A stretch of DNA of 64,000 bases. Source: Desulfobacterales bacterium. Its GTDB lineage: Bacteria > Desulfobacterota > Desulfobacteria > Desulfobacterales > Desulfosalsimonadaceae. Shown here in pieces: positions 63,110 to 64,000 of the stretch (positions within the stretch are counted from its first letter, which is position 1; every line of letters begins with the position of its first letter). Position numbers and translations under genes: made by a program. The stretch lies in contig JAXHNP010000003.1 of the NCBI GenBank assembly GCA_034520365.1, positions 248,001 through 312,000 of the forward strand, read 5' to 3'. The notes under the pieces were generated by a model. That model saw only the letters and a program-made list of their open reading frames with translations, was not told where the DNA came from and did no database searches.

Positions 63110-63515
63110 GGTTGCCAAAAACCCGAACGGCCTTTTCTTTTTTTTAAAATCGCTCTTAGGAGATTGATTTTTTTGCGGATTCCGTTTTTCCACTTGGTTT
63201 TTTTTTTATACACGGGGAGAGATTGGGGTATCATGACCCCTACCGTTTTCCGACGCTGGGAAGGACCCATTTTTTTCGCGACGGCCCGCCGGCGGCCGAC
63301 GCCCGCCCGGCTTTTGTTCTGGCCGGGATCGGCCCCAAGGTGTTAAAGAAAGACAGCGGGACCACCACGAGATTGACCCCAGCTTTTTTATATCTTTATT
63401 CGCGATTAAACTTGAAGGGAGAAGGAGCGCGGCCCGAGGCATTAACTTGATTGTCCCGGGCTTCGCCCCTCCTGGCGGCCAGATCACCTTTCATTGGGGG
63501 CATGGGGGCGGGCGG
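63110..63515. other. stretch without a supported gene
   Basis: Several overlapping open frames on both strands (67-93 codons), none with a ribosome-binding site or protein-like composition. T-rich tracts near 63135-63210. Confidence 0.4.
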
Positions 63516-63908
63516 CTAATAGCGGGCGCATGGGGAGACGACCACCAAAACGATATTATCAATGTTCACATCCAAGCCCCGTTCTGCCCTGGCGGGTGCT
63601 TCGTCACCAGGGACAGAATAGAAACAATGATCCAGGTGAACCCACTTATCACTGATGGGTACTGCCGCTTCAAACTCTACCACGGCACCGGCGGCCAGAA
63701 ATGCCAAATATCGAAACCGATCCATACAAGCCTGCTGAAGCGTATAGGGATAGTTTTTGACCACGGGAATTTTATCGGCATCAATGAATTGCTGATACTC
63801 CCAGGGCTCATTGTCATAGCCTTCTTCTGGCCCCGACTGCTGGCACTTATGACAGGGATTTTCATAAGGACATTCGACTTTGTGATTTAGACAATTTTGG
63901 TTTTCCAT
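63516..63908 (-). CDS. hypothetical protein with N-terminal cysteine/histidine cluster
   Basis: 130 residues from ATG 63908, with AGGAG 9 bases upstream. The start MENQNCLNHKVECPYENPCH, followed by KC, has five Cys and two His within 24 residues and probably binds zinc. The rest (AGAVVEFEAAVPISDKWVHL) looks beta-rich. No known family; it follows an acidic-tailed gene on the same strand. Confidence 0.55.
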   Translation of the reverse strand: MENQNCLNHKVECPYENPCHKCQQSGPEEGYDNEPWEYQQFIDADKIPVVKNYPYTLQQACMDRFRYLAFLAAGAVVEFEAAVPISDKWVHLDHCFYSVPGDEAPARAERGLDVNIDNIVLVVVSPCARY

Positions 63909-63933
63909 AGCATGTGTCTCCTGTATTGGATAA

Positions 63934-64000
63934 TTAATCAAATGGCGGCCGACCCTCAGCGTCATCCGGCCCCTCTTCTGTATCTTCATCATCTTCATCA
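63934..64000 (-). CDS. 3' end of a gene cut by the window edge, acidic C-terminus
   Basis: On the minus strand the frame reads DEDDEDTEEGPDDAEGRPPF-D then TAA at 63936-63934, 26 bases before the next gene. Such an acidic tail ending in PPF-type residues recalls single-stranded-DNA-binding proteins, but too little is visible to say so. Confidence 0.4.
   Translation of the reverse strand, partial: DEDDEDTEEGPDDAEGRPPFD

Noticed and set aside
63067-63487. Overlapping basic frames on the minus strand (67 and 93 codons)
   Set aside because: One runs through the origin-like repeats and neither has a start site or protein-like pattern.
60119-64000. CRISPR array in the repeat-rich region
   Set aside because: The repeats are ~240 bp without spacers, and no cas genes are present.

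Overview
The window looks like chromosomal DNA of a sulfate-reducing member of the Desulfobacterota. The main evidence is a complete qrcABCD operon (the menaquinone reductase of cytochrome-c-based sulfate reducers), System II cytochrome c maturation genes beside it, an octaheme cytochrome and an anaerobic gene style. I read the species no further than that.

Layout. 1-3.3 kb: the 3' end of a PpiD/SurA-type periplasmic folding factor, a small zinc-ribbon membrane protein, and a pit/DUF47 phosphate-uptake pair on the minus strand. 3.5-9 kb: an M16 zinc peptidase and a DUF362 protein (overlapping), then an octaheme c-type cytochrome of the tetrathionate-reductase family. Its frame is interrupted by a TGA that sits at a family cysteine position and is followed by a SECIS-like hairpin, so I annotate it as a probable selenoprotein. 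9.2-15.1 kb, minus strand: an acyl-CoA ligase, a PAS-PAS-sigma54 activator, and an LpoB-like plus COG3014-like lipoprotein pair. 15.4-23.1 kb: resB-ccsA followed by qrcABCD and an unannotated 53-residue membrane protein, closed by a terminator. 23.2-27.1 kb: murA and comEC.

27.1-57.9 kb, minus strand, is one large block of transcription and translation genes. Read in the direction of transcription it runs tRNA-Thr-Tyr-Gly-Thr, tuf, rpmG, tRNA-Trp, secE, nusG, rplK, rplA, rplJ, rplL, rpoB, rpoC, rpsL, rpsG, a second tuf, then the S10, spc and alpha operons, ending at rplQ and a terminator. The tRNA order in front of tuf is the one known from E. coli tufB. fusA is absent from its usual place between rpsG and tuf, and adk/map are absent after secY. 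RpoC carries an extra domain of about 100 residues that reads as a parvulin-type prolyl isomerase, inserted at the base of the secondary-channel region. Six ribosomal protein genes start with TTG. Two near-consensus sigma70 promoters are visible, in front of the tRNA-tuf cluster and of rpsL.

58-60.1 kb: an MltD-like lytic transglycosylase with three LysM repeats, then tRNA-Arg(CCT). Everything after this tRNA (60.1-64 kb) has an accessory character: 2.4 tandem copies of a ~240-bp repeat, long stretches without genes, a ribbon-helix-helix-like small protein, small unknown genes, several inverted repeats, and an AT-only segment flanked by a perfect 17-bp inverted repeat and GGGCACA repeats that resembles an iteron-type replication origin. 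I interpret it as the left part of an integrated element whose integrase and right end lie beyond the window.
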